Shown here: in pieces, positions 16,643-25,578 of the stretch
Layout: each line of letters starts with the position of its first letter
Numbering within the stretch: the first letter of the stretch is position 1
Assembly (NCBI GenBank): GCA_047639475.1
Contig: JBLIOD010000010.1
Span: forward strand, 1 to 64,000
DNA: 64,000 nucleotides
Origin: JAAELZ01 sp047639475
Lineage (GTDB): Bacteria; Pseudomonadota; Gammaproteobacteria; Arenicellales; Poriferihabitantaceae
Reading direction: 5' to 3'
Notes under the pieces: generated by a model
Told to the model about the DNA's origin: nothing
What the model saw: only the letters and a program-made list of their open reading frames with translations
The model's database searches: none
Translations under genes and position numbers: made by a program

Positions 16643-17641
16643 TTAGAAGTCGAACGCGTCTAAATAACCAAATAGTGCAACACTACCACCAGTGTGCAAG
16701 AACACCACGTTATCATCCTTATCGAAGTAACCATTACGTACGTGGTCAATTAAACCCGCCAGGCCTTTACCAGAATAAACTGGATCCATCAAGATGCCTT
16801 CTTCCTGCGCCATCATGGTCACCGCTTCTAGCATGCTGTCTGTTGGTACGCCGTAGCCATCACCGACATAATCACAATTTGCAACCACCTTGTCTCGAGT
16901 AACCACGCCAGATATACCCATCATGTCAGCTGTGGCACAAGCCAATTTATAAACGTTTTCTTCTTGTAGTTCCTTGGGTGCGCGAACACCGATGCCCAAT
17001 AGAGGTATCTGGCTATTTGTTGCTTCTAAACCCACTATTAAGCCAGCTTGAGTACCTGCACTGCCAGTGGCGGTAACAAAGTGGTCAATACGTAAGCGCA
17101 TGTCATTAGCTTGCGTTAAGGTCTCGATAGCACAGTTAACGTAACCTAAAGCGCCGATAGGATCAGAGCCACCGCCAACCACGATATAAGGCTTACGTCC
17201 CGCAACACGTAATTCGTCAGCTCTTGCAGCCATTGCAGCGTTCATATCGGTATCTTTCGCGAAGTGCGTCACCTTGGCACCAAATAGTTTATCTAAAAAC
17301 ACATTGCCTGATTCTGTGTAATCACGCTCGGTACTTTCCGTGCGATTTTCTAGCAAAATTTCACACTCCATACCCAGCTTACAAGCCGCCGCAACCGTCT
17401 GACGCGCATGGTTAGACTGTGTCGCACCTTGCGTAATAATAATGTCGGCGTTCTTCTCAATGGCATCAGCCATTAAAAACTCTAGCTTTCGTGTTTTGTT
17501 GCCACCCGAGCCTAAGCCAGTACAGTCGTCACGCTTAATGTAAATATTCGGACCGCCTAAGGTCTTAGAAAAATTGGGCAAGTACTCTAGTGGAGTCGGC
17601 AAATGCGCCAAATTGACACGGGGAAATCTTGATAAATGCAT
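16643..17641 (-). CDS. cuyA: L-cysteate sulfo-lyase (D-cysteine desulfhydrase family)
   Basis: A 332-residue PLP enzyme of the ACC deaminase/D-cysteine desulfhydrase family. Its sequence closely follows known L-cysteate sulfo-lyase from start to end: MHLSRFPRVNLAHLPTPLEY, YIKRDDCTGLGSGGNKTRKL (with the PLP lysine in GGNKTRK, about residues 46-52), QGATQSNHARQT, GYVNCAIE, and VYSGKGLAGLIDHVR near the end. CuyA cleaves L-cysteate to pyruvate, ammonium and sulfite, in use of sulfonates such as taurine-related or plant- and algal-derived C3 compounds. It belongs to a minus-strand group with a broken aminotransferase, an amino acid racemase and a LysR regulator. No sulfite exporter or dehydrogenase is seen nearby. 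Confidence 0.85.
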   Translation of the reverse strand: MHLSRFPRVNLAHLPTPLEYLPNFSKTLGGPNIYIKRDDCTGLGSGGNKTRKLEFLMADAIEKNADIIITQGATQSNHARQTVAAACKLGMECEILLENRTESTERDYTESGNVFLDKLFGAKVTHFAKDTDMNAAMAARADELRVAGRKPYIVVGGGSDPIGALGYVNCAIETLTQANDMRLRIDHFVTATGSAGTQAGLIVGLEATNSQIPLLGIGVRAPKELQEENVYKLACATADMMGISGVVTRDKVVANCDYVGDGYGVPTDSMLEAVTMMAQEEGILMDPVYSGKGLAGLIDHVRNGYFDKDDNVVFLHTGGSVALFGYLDAFDF

Positions 17642-17657
17642 AGTTAAATCCGGGTTG

Positions 17658-18865
17658 TTACGCGTGGCGCAATTGATTGAGTTGAAATTTGATGATCTGT
17701 GCGATGGTATCGCAATCAGATTCGGTTAAAGATAAAGGTATTCGCATATCGCAAGTAGTCTGCAGTATGGCGTTGGTTTGCGGTAAATCTTGCGGCGTTA
17801 AATACTCCCAATGCTGGTACAAGCTGGTATAGCCAACAGGCTCTGCACGACCAAACCACTTTATGGCAGCGTCTCTAGCGGTGCATTGTTCCGAAATTTG
17901 TTCAATTTGGCCTTTATTAAGGCCCGCCAAATCGAATTGAATAGAGCTAGCGACAAAAGCCTCATTAGCAACCCACTCCTGCACTGACACGCCGTCAATG
18001 GTGTTTAGTCGCGCTTCTAGCCAGCGGTAGTTGCGGTTCCATGTTTCTCCTCGCTGCTGCATCTCTCGAAATTGAGGGCGCAACAAGCAAGCTACCAAAT
18101 TGGACATGCGCATGCTGAAGTTTGGGGTGGCGCCTTTGTATTTATCAAACACCGCTTGAGAAGGTTTGCTCTCGTGCTGGCCATACAGCATATAACTGCC
18201 GGTATATAAAATCGCTTGTGCAGCCAGTTCTTCATCATTGGTGACTAGCAAACCGCCTTCACCCGAATCAATGTGCTTGAAAGTTTGGGTACTAAAACAA
18301 CCGACTTCACCAAAGCGACTTGTAAAGGTATCGCCCCATTTTGCACCCATGGTGTGGGCGCAATCTTCTATCAAGCTGATATCATATTTCTCGCAGATGC
18401 TTACGATGGCATCCATGTTCGCAATATGCCTACGCATATGAGTGAGTAATAATACTTTAGCGCCGCTGTTTGCCGTTTTTTGTCTAAGTCTGCTAAGTCG
18501 ATTAGATAATCAGAATTAATTTCAACCAATACCGCTTCGCCGCCTGCATGGTGAATTGCACTGGGCACACGGGCCAGGTTAAAGGCATTTACCAGCACTT
18601 TGTCACCGTGCCTAACATCGGCTATTTTGAGGCTAATAAAAATTGCGCAGCCGCCGGAATTAACGCCTACGGCATAACGACTGCCAACATACTCAGCAAA
18701 TTCTTGCTCTAGCAGCGCAGCATCCGGCTCGGTGCCACTGTACTCCCCATAGCGAAGCAGGCGGCCACTGCGTAGCAAATCAGCCGCGGCCTCAATAGTG
18801 CTTTCATCAATCGCACCAGGATCACTTAAATCAAGCGTCAAGGTCGGTTCTACTTCTCTGTTCAT
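17658..18865 (-). pseudogene. DegT/DnrJ/EryC1-type aminotransferase interrupted by one frameshift
   Basis: Two overlapping frames together make a full-length (about 402 codons) DegT/DnrJ/EryC1/StrS-family PLP enzyme. The N-terminal part (18865 to about 18480) contains YAVGVNSGGCAIFISLKIA. The C-terminal part (about 18475 to 17658) contains SLIEDCAHTMGAKWG and CFSTQTFKHIDSGEGG, whose Lys is the expected PLP lysine. The break is at a run of six T at 18476-18481 (A6 on the coding strand): adding one A restores LADLDKKTANSGAKVLLLTH. Everything else appears intact, so this is a very recent mutation, a sequencing error, or slippage-dependent expression. It is 16 bases upstream of cuyA and is probably co-transcribed with it. 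The substrate is unknown. Confidence 0.85.
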
Positions 18866-18893
18866 TTGAAATTCTCTACGAAGTAAGGTGCTT

Positions 18894-19655
18894 TTAACAG
18901 GTTGTTAAACCTTGGACTAACTCTCGCGAGCCATTGGCATAGTTAACGGTTTGCTGCGCGAGTATTTCTGTTGACTCCACCAGCGGCACGGGTATATCGT
19001 CATTGCTAAGCACCATCGGTATTTCTGTACAGGCCGCTATAAGAATTTGTGCACCTGCTTCGATTAATTGACTCGCATAAGCATGCATCTGTTGCTGAGA
19101 TTGAACTTCGATTCCTTGGCTTTTTATGCGGTAAATCGTTTGCATGAATTTTTCTTGATCTTCGTCAGGTAAAGTAAATACCTGCATGCCTAACGCTACC
19201 AGCTTCGGTTGATATAGCTGCGTTTGCAAACACCCATCCACTGCCAACAATCCTACCTTTTCAACTTGCGTAAACTCACGCTCTATATACCAGCATGTTT
19301 CATCAATAATACTGACAAACGGAATGCTGACCGCGTCGATGATCGCCGAGTCAAAGGCATGAGCAGTATTACAAGGCATCACAATAAAGTCTGCCCCGCT
19401 ATTTTCTAGCATCTTTGCGGAGTTCGCAAATGAAGGTTCTGGCGACGGGCCATGCCCTGCAATGGCATCATTGCGGTTCGGCGCTTTGGCATTGTTATCG
19501 ACTATACACCGGAAGTGATCCTGGTCGCTACTGGCTGGCGTATTCTTTAGCACACGGGAACAGAAATCTAGGGTCGCCTCGGGACCTAATCCACCTAATA
19601 CACCGATTGTTTTATCTGTCTGGCTTGCCACTGAATGTCTATTTTGTTTTCGCAA
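18894..19655 (-). CDS. Aspartate/glutamate racemase family protein
   Basis: A 253-residue cofactor-independent amino acid racemase-like protein. It opens with the family signature TIGVLGGLGPEATLDF (about residues 16-31). The two catalytic cysteines sit in VMPCNTAHA (near residue 99) and AACTEIPMVL (near residue 208). Thiol-based proton exchange at the alpha carbon is the family reaction; aspartate, glutamate or another acidic substrate is possible. It lies 28 bases upstream of the broken aminotransferase and cuyA on the same strand. That placement is compatible with a role in handling an acidic amino acid such as cysteate, but this is inference. Confidence 0.88.
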   Translation of the reverse strand: MRKQNRHSVASQTDKTIGVLGGLGPEATLDFCSRVLKNTPASSDQDHFRCIVDNNAKAPNRNDAIAGHGPSPEPSFANSAKMLENSGADFIVMPCNTAHAFDSAIIDAVSIPFVSIIDETCWYIEREFTQVEKVGLLAVDGCLQTQLYQPKLVALGMQVFTLPDEDQEKFMQTIYRIKSQGIEVQSQQQMHAYASQLIEAGAQILIAACTEIPMVLSNDDIPVPLVESTEILAQQTVNYANGSRELVQGLTTC

Positions 19656-19757
19656 CCTTGAAACGAGAAGTCTAACAACAGAATCTGCTAATCGCTAATG
19701 CTATCTTGTTACAACATTATGTATTTAATGCATGATTACTGAAAAACAAATGTTGGC

Positions 19758-20642
19758 TTAATCTGACCAAATTGCATCGAGCAAGGGATGGTCTAAATTC
19801 TGGCGGCAATACAACATAATATCTAGCTGCTCCTGCCATTGCTGATTACCCAAACCAATCAGGCGTTTATTTTGAATGTCCTCTGCGACCAAGCTAGCGG
19901 GTAACCAGCCAACGCCAAAGCCGGCCAGAACGTGAGCTCTCACCCCTTCTGAAAATGAATCCTCATAAATACGATTGAAGTATTCACCTGCGTTATTGCG
20001 ATTGATAATGCCGCTGACAATTCGCCCCATGAAATCTTCCGGCCCTGAAGACACCAAAGGCAAGCTTGACTGCCCTAGTTGTTTAGCCGAGAACAAGGCC
20101 TTGCCGTTTCTTAAAGCTGATACTGCCTGCATCGTTTCGCTGCCAATTTTTCTACCGATATATTGCTCACTGTCTAAATACAGTGGTACTGAAGAGTGAC
20201 TGTAGCAAATTAGAAAGTCGCTCTGTTTGTTTTCAAGCTGCTGCACGCAATAAGGCAAGTTACGGGCATCGACCTTCAACTTAAATGAGCCTTGATCTAT
20301 CGATTTTTTGGACCACCAGGTTGTAAAAAATTCAGCGGCCAACACATGCTGCATAACAAATTTAATACGGCTTTGTTGTTGATTATATTCAGCCTGAATT
20401 AGGCTTTTCCCGCGCTCAAGGTCTTCTACAGTCGAGCCCGCCAATTTAAAAAACTGTCTACCCGCGGAAGTAAGTGTTACTGGGTATTGCTCGCGGCTCA
20501 GTAGAGGCACGCCCACCCATTGCTCTAGTTGTTTAATATGACGGCTAATGGCGGGCTGTGTAATGGCTCGAGATTCTGCCGCTTTTGAAAAGCTGCCCAA
20601 TTCTGCAACGGCGATAAAATCAAGTAACCATCGAAGATGCAT
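19758..20642 (-). CDS. LysR-family transcriptional regulator
   Basis: A 294-residue LysR-type regulator. The N-terminal helix-turn-helix reads LGSFSKAAESRAITQPAISR (about residues 15-34), followed by HIKQLEQWVGVPLLSREQYP. The rest is the effector domain. It stands upstream of, and in the same direction as, the racemase, aminotransferase and cuyA genes, with 102 bases between it and the racemase. It could control that group; no operator was identified. Confidence 0.9.
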   Translation of the reverse strand: MHLRWLLDFIAVAELGSFSKAAESRAITQPAISRHIKQLEQWVGVPLLSREQYPVTLTSAGRQFFKLAGSTVEDLERGKSLIQAEYNQQQSRIKFVMQHVLAAEFFTTWWSKKSIDQGSFKLKVDARNLPYCVQQLENKQSDFLICYSHSSVPLYLDSEQYIGRKIGSETMQAVSALRNGKALFSAKQLGQSSLPLVSSGPEDFMGRIVSGIINRNNAGEYFNRIYEDSFSEGVRAHVLAGFGVGWLPASLVAEDIQNKRLIGLGNQQWQEQLDIMLYCRQNLDHPLLDAIWSD

Positions 20643-20782
20643 ATAAGTTGGTGAATTAGTTAATTATTGAGTCGCCCAGCATAACGTAATGAACATTATT
20701 TATGGGGCTTAATCAACATTAGAAATGGCTATTGAGCATCGTTGCTATGTCATTTAATTCAATGACAATTTGATACCGAGTG

Positions 20783-21196
20783 TTAGTGTGTAAGTGGTTG
20801 GTCGATTACCCACATATAATTATCTTGATCCGCAATGTGTACTTCTCTCAAACCATGGTCAGGTTGATCACGCGGGGCGTCAAAAACATAAAAGCCTAGA
20901 TCAGTCACTATTTTCGCGGCCCTGTCTGCGTTGCCGTAATGCAATCTAAATTCAGCACCCGCTCCACGAATGTTAACGGACTTGGCATGCTTTTAAAAGG
21001 GATGTTTATCGTAAGTATGGTCGCTATGTATCATCCATTGAAATTCGTCTTTGTACACAATGGCTGTGTCAGCATCCGCATATCGAAGATGAGCTTAAAG
21101 CACTTCACGCGCAAATTCTATCGCGCGCGGCATATCAGTGACTAATATATTTAGAGTAAATCCTTTTAGTGACCGCCCAAAGTCTGGTGGATCCAT
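20783..21196 (-). pseudogene. VOC (glyoxalase/dioxygenase-fold) protein with two internal stops
   Basis: A minus-strand frame from ATG at 21196 to TAA at 20785-20783 spans exactly 138 codons without any shift, but contains two TAA codons, at 21097-21095 and 20995-20993. The translation is a typical VOC-superfamily protein: FTLNILVTDMPRAIEFAREV at the start, then FRLHYGNADRAAKIVTDLGF, and at the end HGLREVHIADQDNYMWVID. Such proteins include glyoxalase and bleomycin-resistance-like folds. The preserved frame with point nonsense mutations implies recent inactivation. Confidence 0.85.
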
Positions 21197-21268
21197 AAAG
21201 GGCGTTTGGTTAATTGAGCGTTTCTTCACAATCCAATCCGCTGATGATGGTAGGGTTCAGCACAAATA

Positions 21269-21330
21269 GCGACTCAAAAAAACTCTGAGTCGCCCTGCAT
21301 AGCATCAACTGCTTGCCACAGGCTGTGGCA
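21269..21330. terminator. Two hairpins downstream of ftsZ
   Basis: Between ftsZ and the VOC pseudogene are two inverted repeats. One at 21269-21293 has arms GCGACTCA and TGAGTCGC around an A-rich loop; the other at 21314-21330 has arms TGCCACAG and CTGTGGCA. Neither has a good T tract on the minus strand, so termination of the dcw transcript here is only plausible. Confidence 0.35.
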
Positions 21331-21377
21331 TGCTGAGGTTAGCAAACCTGCGCAAGCTGTTGCTGCCGACAGCCCAT

Positions 21378-22592
21378 CTAGTCTGCTTGCTGTTGACGCA
21401 AGAAGGTAGGTATTTCCAACTCCGCAAAGTCTAGAGAGCCATTGCCACCGACCATTCGCGCTCCGCCTTCAAAGTTATTACGCGACGGAGAAACCGGCGT
21501 TGGAGGCACGAACTCAGGCTGCTGGCGCCGTGACGCTTCACCAACGGAGGCTTGGTTGCGCGCTGGGGCAGCCGTATTTCGCATTGGGGGCGCTTGCACT
21601 TCCGGCTCTTGCGTTGCCGCTTGAGCAATCGCTGCTTCTTTGCCTAAGCCAGTTGCCACCATCGTGACACGTAAGTCACCTTGTGCATCTGGATCGACCG
21701 CAGAACCAATGACCACTACAGCATCATCACCGGCGAACTCTTGCATCATATCGCCAATCTTTGAGAACTCACCGATAGTTAAGTCAGGCCCAGCGGTTAT
21801 GTTAACCAACAACCCACCTGCACCGTGTAGATCAGTATCTTCTAGTAACGGACTAGAAATCGCCTTGCGAGCGGCTTCTTCAGCACGGTTAGCACCCGAA
21901 GCCGTCGCGCTACCCATCATCGCCATGCCCATTTCAGACATCACGGTCCGAACGTCTGCAAAATCGACGTTAATCATACCTGGCCGAGTTATTAACTCGG
22001 AAATACCTTGAACGGCATTAAGCAGTACCTGATTTGCCTCTGCAAAGGCATCGATCATAGACGCATCGCTACCCATGTGCTCGAGTACCTTTTGATTAGG
22101 AATAATGATTAGAGAATCAACATGTCCTTTTAACTCTTCTAGACCAGCTTCGGCTAATGCCATTCTCTTTTTGCCTTCGAAGTGAAATGGCTTGGTGACT
22201 ACCGCCACGGTCAGAATGCCTTTTTCACGGGCTAATTCAGCCACAACTGGTGCAGCACCCGTTCCGGTTCCACCGCCCATACCGGCTGTAATAAAGAGCA
22301 TATCAGCTCCTTCAATGGCTTCGGCAATACGATCACGGTCTTCCATCGCCGCTTGCTTACCAACACTGGGGTCAGCACCGGCGCCTAAACCTTTCGTCAG
22401 GGTATCACCTAACTGCAGAGTCGTATCGGCGGTCGAGCGTTCTAATACCTGCGCATCGGTGTTGGCATTGATAAAATCCACCCCCTCGATATTATCTTTC
22501 ATCATGTGGTCGACTGCGTTGCCGCCACCGCCTCCCACACCGATCACTTTAATAACGGCTTGTAAGCCGACTGTATCCACTAACTCAAACAT
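21378..22592 (-). CDS. ftsZ: Cell division protein FtsZ
   Basis: A 404-residue tubulin-like GTPase that polymerises into the Z ring at midcell. The N-terminal GTP-binding domain has VIKVIGVGGGGGNAVDHM and the tubulin signature GGGTGTGAAPVVAELA (about residues 107-122). A variable linker rich in Pro, Ala and Gln (about 325-385) follows. The conserved tail peptide, DFAELEIPTFLRQQ, binds FtsA and ZipA; here it reads slightly differently from the usual DYLDIPAFLR. It is the last gene of the dcw cluster, 35 bases after ftsA. Confidence 0.98.
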   Translation of the reverse strand: MFELVDTVGLQAVIKVIGVGGGGGNAVDHMMKDNIEGVDFINANTDAQVLERSTADTTLQLGDTLTKGLGAGADPSVGKQAAMEDRDRIAEAIEGADMLFITAGMGGGTGTGAAPVVAELAREKGILTVAVVTKPFHFEGKKRMALAEAGLEELKGHVDSLIIIPNQKVLEHMGSDASMIDAFAEANQVLLNAVQGISELITRPGMINVDFADVRTVMSEMGMAMMGSATASGANRAEEAARKAISSPLLEDTDLHGAGGLLVNITAGPDLTIGEFSKIGDMMQEFAGDDAVVVIGSAVDPDAQGDLRVTMVATGLGKEAAIAQAATQEPEVQAPPMRNTAAPARNQASVGEASRRQQPEFVPPTPVSPSRNNFEGGARMVGGNGSLDFAELEIPTFLRQQQAD

Positions 22593-22627
22593 ATATTACC
22601 TCTTGGTTTTGCCACATTTAATAAAAT

Positions 22628-23860
22628 TTAAAAACTTCCCTTAAACCAACTCTTCATCCGACTCAACACATCGGATAATTTGCTGCTTCTCAGTTGCTTG
22701 CTCTTCTTAGAGCTTTGCTCTTTATGACCGAATTTCACCAGGCCAGTGCCCGTTGCAAAAATCGGGCTTAATACCACTTCACTCAAGCTACCTTCGTATT
22801 TTGGTAGGCCCAAGCGAACAGGCATATGAAAAACTTCTTCTGCTAACTCGACCGCATTCTCTAGCTTTGAACTGCCGCCTGTTATCACGATTGAATTGAC
22901 TATTTCTTCAAAGCCACTGCGCCTTAGCTCACCTTGTGCAAGTACAAATATTTCTTCCATTCGCGGCTCAATCACTTCCGCCAAGTTGTATCTTGATAAC
23001 TTGCGTGAAGGCTTACCTCCTATGCTCGGCGCTTCAACACTTTCAGCGGCACCCACTTGACTGGCCAGTGCACAACCATATTTTTTCTTCAAATCTTCTG
23101 CTGCTTGAGTAGGCGTCTGTAAGGCAATGGCGATATCATTGGTGACTTGGTCGCCTGCGATTGGAATTACCGAGGTATGCTTTATCGTGCCACCATGGAA
23201 TATGGCGATGTCTGTTGTTCCACCACCAATATCAATCATGCAAACCCCTAAATGTCGCTCATCATCAGTTAACACTGATTCGCTTGATGCTAGTTGCTCT
23301 AAGATAATGTCATCTACTTGCAGACCACAGCGTTTAATACATTTAATAATGTTCTGTGCTGAACTTACAGCCCCGGTAATGATATGCACCTTTGACTCCA
23401 AACGTACGCCGCTCATGCCCAGTGGCTGTCTCACCTCGTCTTGGCCATCAATAATGAAGTCTTGCGGCAATACATGAAGTATTTGTTGGTCTTTGGGTAT
23501 CGCCATGGCTTGCGCTGCTTCAATGACCCTATCAACATCATCTTGACGCACTTCCGCATCTCGAATAGCGACCACGCCATGTGAATTAAAGCTATTGATA
23601 TGGGCACCTGCTATCCCTGCATAAACAGAGAATATTTGGCAACCTGCCATCAATTCAGCTTCTTCCACAGCGCGTTGAATAGATGACACAGTCGATTCAA
23701 TATCGGCCACTACGCCGCGACGCAACCCCTTTGACGGATGATGACCCACACCAATAATTTCTAATTTGCCTTCGTCGTTTTGCTCTGCAACGATAGCCAG
23801 CACTTTTGAAGTACCTATATCTAAGCCGACGATTAAATTGCTATCAGTTTTCTTAACCAT
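22628..23860 (-). CDS. ftsA: Cell division protein FtsA
   Basis: A 410-residue actin-like ATPase that tethers FtsZ filaments to the membrane. Phosphate-1 motif is GLDIGTSKVLAIVAE (residues 13-27), the 1C domain follows, and the second phosphate motif is MIDIGGGTTDIAIF (about 204-217). The C-terminal amphipathic targeting helix is LSRMKSWFKGSF. Length is typical. It lies nine bases after ftsQ and directly before ftsZ, the standard order. Confidence 0.98.
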   Translation of the reverse strand: MVKKTDSNLIVGLDIGTSKVLAIVAEQNDEGKLEIIGVGHHPSKGLRRGVVADIESTVSSIQRAVEEAELMAGCQIFSVYAGIAGAHINSFNSHGVVAIRDAEVRQDDVDRVIEAAQAMAIPKDQQILHVLPQDFIIDGQDEVRQPLGMSGVRLESKVHIITGAVSSAQNIIKCIKRCGLQVDDIILEQLASSESVLTDDERHLGVCMIDIGGGTTDIAIFHGGTIKHTSVIPIAGDQVTNDIAIALQTPTQAAEDLKKKYGCALASQVGAAESVEAPSIGGKPSRKLSRYNLAEVIEPRMEEIFVLAQGELRRSGFEEIVNSIVITGGSSKLENAVELAEEVFHMPVRLGLPKYEGSLSEVVLSPIFATGTGLVKFGHKEQSSKKSKQLRSSKLSDVLSRMKSWFKGSF

Positions 23861-23869
23861 GTCGCGTGT

Positions 23870-24664
23870 CTATTGTTGTGTCTCTTTAGTTTGCGGTGCC
23901 CACTTAATGGAAAAACCGCTTGAATAACGTAAATCAACCCGTTCGATACCCCTGGGGTGCTCAATTAAACTTTGTCGAATACTTTTCAAAAAGCTGTCTA
24001 GTTGCGCAGACGAATTAGCCTCTAGCAATATCATTTCAAATGGCGCTCGCCGCATTTTCCCTAGCACTTCAACTTGTAGCGTCCACAAGTGTTGAGCGCT
24101 TAATTTCACTGATACTAAGCGTAAGCCTTGATTTGAAAACGCAGACGCCCAGGCTTGGTATTGTCCGTATATATAGTCATGCTGATCAGCTTGGCCAGAC
24201 AAAGTAGGTAACCACACGGTCTTCACTAAAGGCAGTTCAGCCAGCTTGCCTTTAGTCGTGAGTAACTTGTCTTCTCCCCACCGTGCTATCGGCTTGTGTT
24301 CCGTAACATCAATCATTAATGTGTCCGGCCAGCGGCGCCTAATGCTCACTTCATCGACCCAAACAAATTCATCCATCGCTTGCTGAATGGCGGCCATATC
24401 AATGGAAAAATAATTCCCCGCCAATGCCTTCACCACTGCCTCCTTTAATAAAGCTTCGTCTACATGCTGTGGGTTGCCTGACAAAGCCACTTTTTTCAAT
24501 TGAAAACCAGTGGGCTGATACAGTCGATCGACCAATAATCCTGTCGTCAATCCCACGATTGCCAAAGTAGTAATCCCTATCAGCACGCGAATAAAGCTGC
24601 CATTTTTGCTCGACTCGAGTTCAGCAACCCTTCCGTTTTGCACGCTAGCCGTTATTGAATTCAC
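23870..24664 (-). CDS. ftsQ: Cell division protein FtsQ
   Basis: A 264-residue bitopic divisome protein that links FtsB/FtsL to later proteins. One membrane helix is at about residues 26-46 (VLIGITTLAIVGLTTGLLV). A POTRA domain follows, with FQLKKVALSGNPQHVDEALL and a WVDEVSIRRRWPDTLMIDVT stretch at about 95-115, then the FtsQ beta domain. It overlaps murB by four bases, so the two are coupled. ddl, which often sits between murB and ftsQ, is absent. Confidence 0.95.
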   Translation of the reverse strand: MNSITASVQNGRVAELESSKNGSFIRVLIGITTLAIVGLTTGLLVDRLYQPTGFQLKKVALSGNPQHVDEALLKEAVVKALAGNYFSIDMAAIQQAMDEFVWVDEVSIRRRWPDTLMIDVTEHKPIARWGEDKLLTTKGKLAELPLVKTVWLPTLSGQADQHDYIYGQYQAWASAFSNQGLRLVSVKLSAQHLWTLQVEVLGKMRRAPFEMILLEANSSAQLDSFLKSIRQSLIEHPRGIERVDLRYSSGFSIKWAPQTKETQQ

Positions 24665-25578
24665 GTGCGCTCTCCAACAAAATTAATCAATGAATGCAGT
24701 TGCACATCAAATTTCTGTTTAACCATACGTTGCCCATAACCAACTAACGCTTCGACATCGGACACACTAGACCTATTTGATAGAGCCAATTCATTAGGCG
24801 AACGCCTATCAAAAGCAGCGCCCCCTAAGGCGTATCCCGCTAGGCCACACTCTTGTAATAAAGAGGCTGGATTCACCTGACTAGATGCATGATAAATACC
24901 GGTTGAGGTACTTTTCCCAGTAAAGCGACTTGGCATATTTTTAAATAGCAACAACGCCTTATTTCGCTTGGTCTGTTGCTGTTTAAATTCGAATTCAGCA
25001 CCGACAATCCAAGCTTGCTTTTTCGGGTCTGCGCACCCCAGTAGCTGCGGTACTCGCGACATCTCACACCAAATCAAGTCACCATCGCGATTAACGCATT
25101 CCAGCTGTTTGATTGATGCCCATTTATCCTCTTCTACAGCGCCCATCGCCAATGCACCGCCCAAGGTACCGCTCGATAAGCTTAAGAACTCAAGTTCTTC
25201 AAAGCCTTTATCTGACATGTATCTCGCCAATGTCGCGTTGTCTGCACCTGCTTCAGCATAAAACCGCTTATCACCCAACGGCCGTATAACTGCTAGTCCC
25301 ACACGTGTACTGAGTGTGACGCCCTTAATCCCACCATCTCGCACCAGAGTATTGTTTCCACTGCCTAGCCACGTGATAGGGATATTCCCTGGTAATTGAC
25401 ACATCAATTGCACCACGCTGGTTTTTCCAGACGCGGAAAAATAGCATTGCGCTGTTCCACCCATGTTCCAACGAGAGTGTTTGCCCATCGGCTCATTGCG
25501 CGACAAGGTTCCTTCTATGCCATCTAAGAAGCTACCAATACTGTGTTTCTTTGTACTAAACATGTGAACTCTCAGCAA
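24661..25578 (-). CDS. murB: MurB-like protein with a degenerate active site
   Basis: A 305-residue homologue of UDP-N-acetylenolpyruvoylglucosamine reductase in the normal dcw position. The FAD-binding half is recognisable: SRWNMGGTAQ, WLGSGNNTLVRDGGIKGV (residues 70-87), and SSGTLGGALAMG in place of IPGTVGGALAMN. The catalytic half is not conserved. The GYRxS arginine motif is missing (residues 171-181 read CEMSRVPQLLG). The proton-donor Ser of GGAxVSxKHANF is Asp257 (GGAAFDRRSPNE), and the C-terminal catalytic Glu is replaced by Leu (HSLINFVGE). The frame is open and overlaps both neighbours. It looks like a retained pseudoenzyme rather than a working reductase; another MurB would then be encoded elsewhere. 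A start at 25563 is also possible. Confidence 0.85.
   Translation of the reverse strand: MLRVHMFSTKKHSIGSFLDGIEGTLSRNEPMGKHSRWNMGGTAQCYFSASGKTSVVQLMCQLPGNIPITWLGSGNNTLVRDGGIKGVTLSTRVGLAVIRPLGDKRFYAEAGADNATLARYMSDKGFEELEFLSLSSGTLGGALAMGAVEEDKWASIKQLECVNRDGDLIWCEMSRVPQLLGCADPKKQAWIVGAEFEFKQQQTKRNKALLLFKNMPSRFTGKSTSTGIYHASSQVNPASLLQECGLAGYALGGAAFDRRSPNELALSNRSSVSDVEALVGYGQRMVKQKFDVQLHSLINFVGERT

Noticed and set aside
20783..21196. Stop codon reassignment to read the VOC gene
   Set aside because: TAA is the normal terminator of several intact genes in the window, including the fabA gene and the VOC frame's own end.
21640..22644. Long plus-strand open frames opposite ftsZ
   Set aside because: They are antisense shadows with Ser/Pro/Thr-rich, biased translation and no start signals; ftsZ explains the region.
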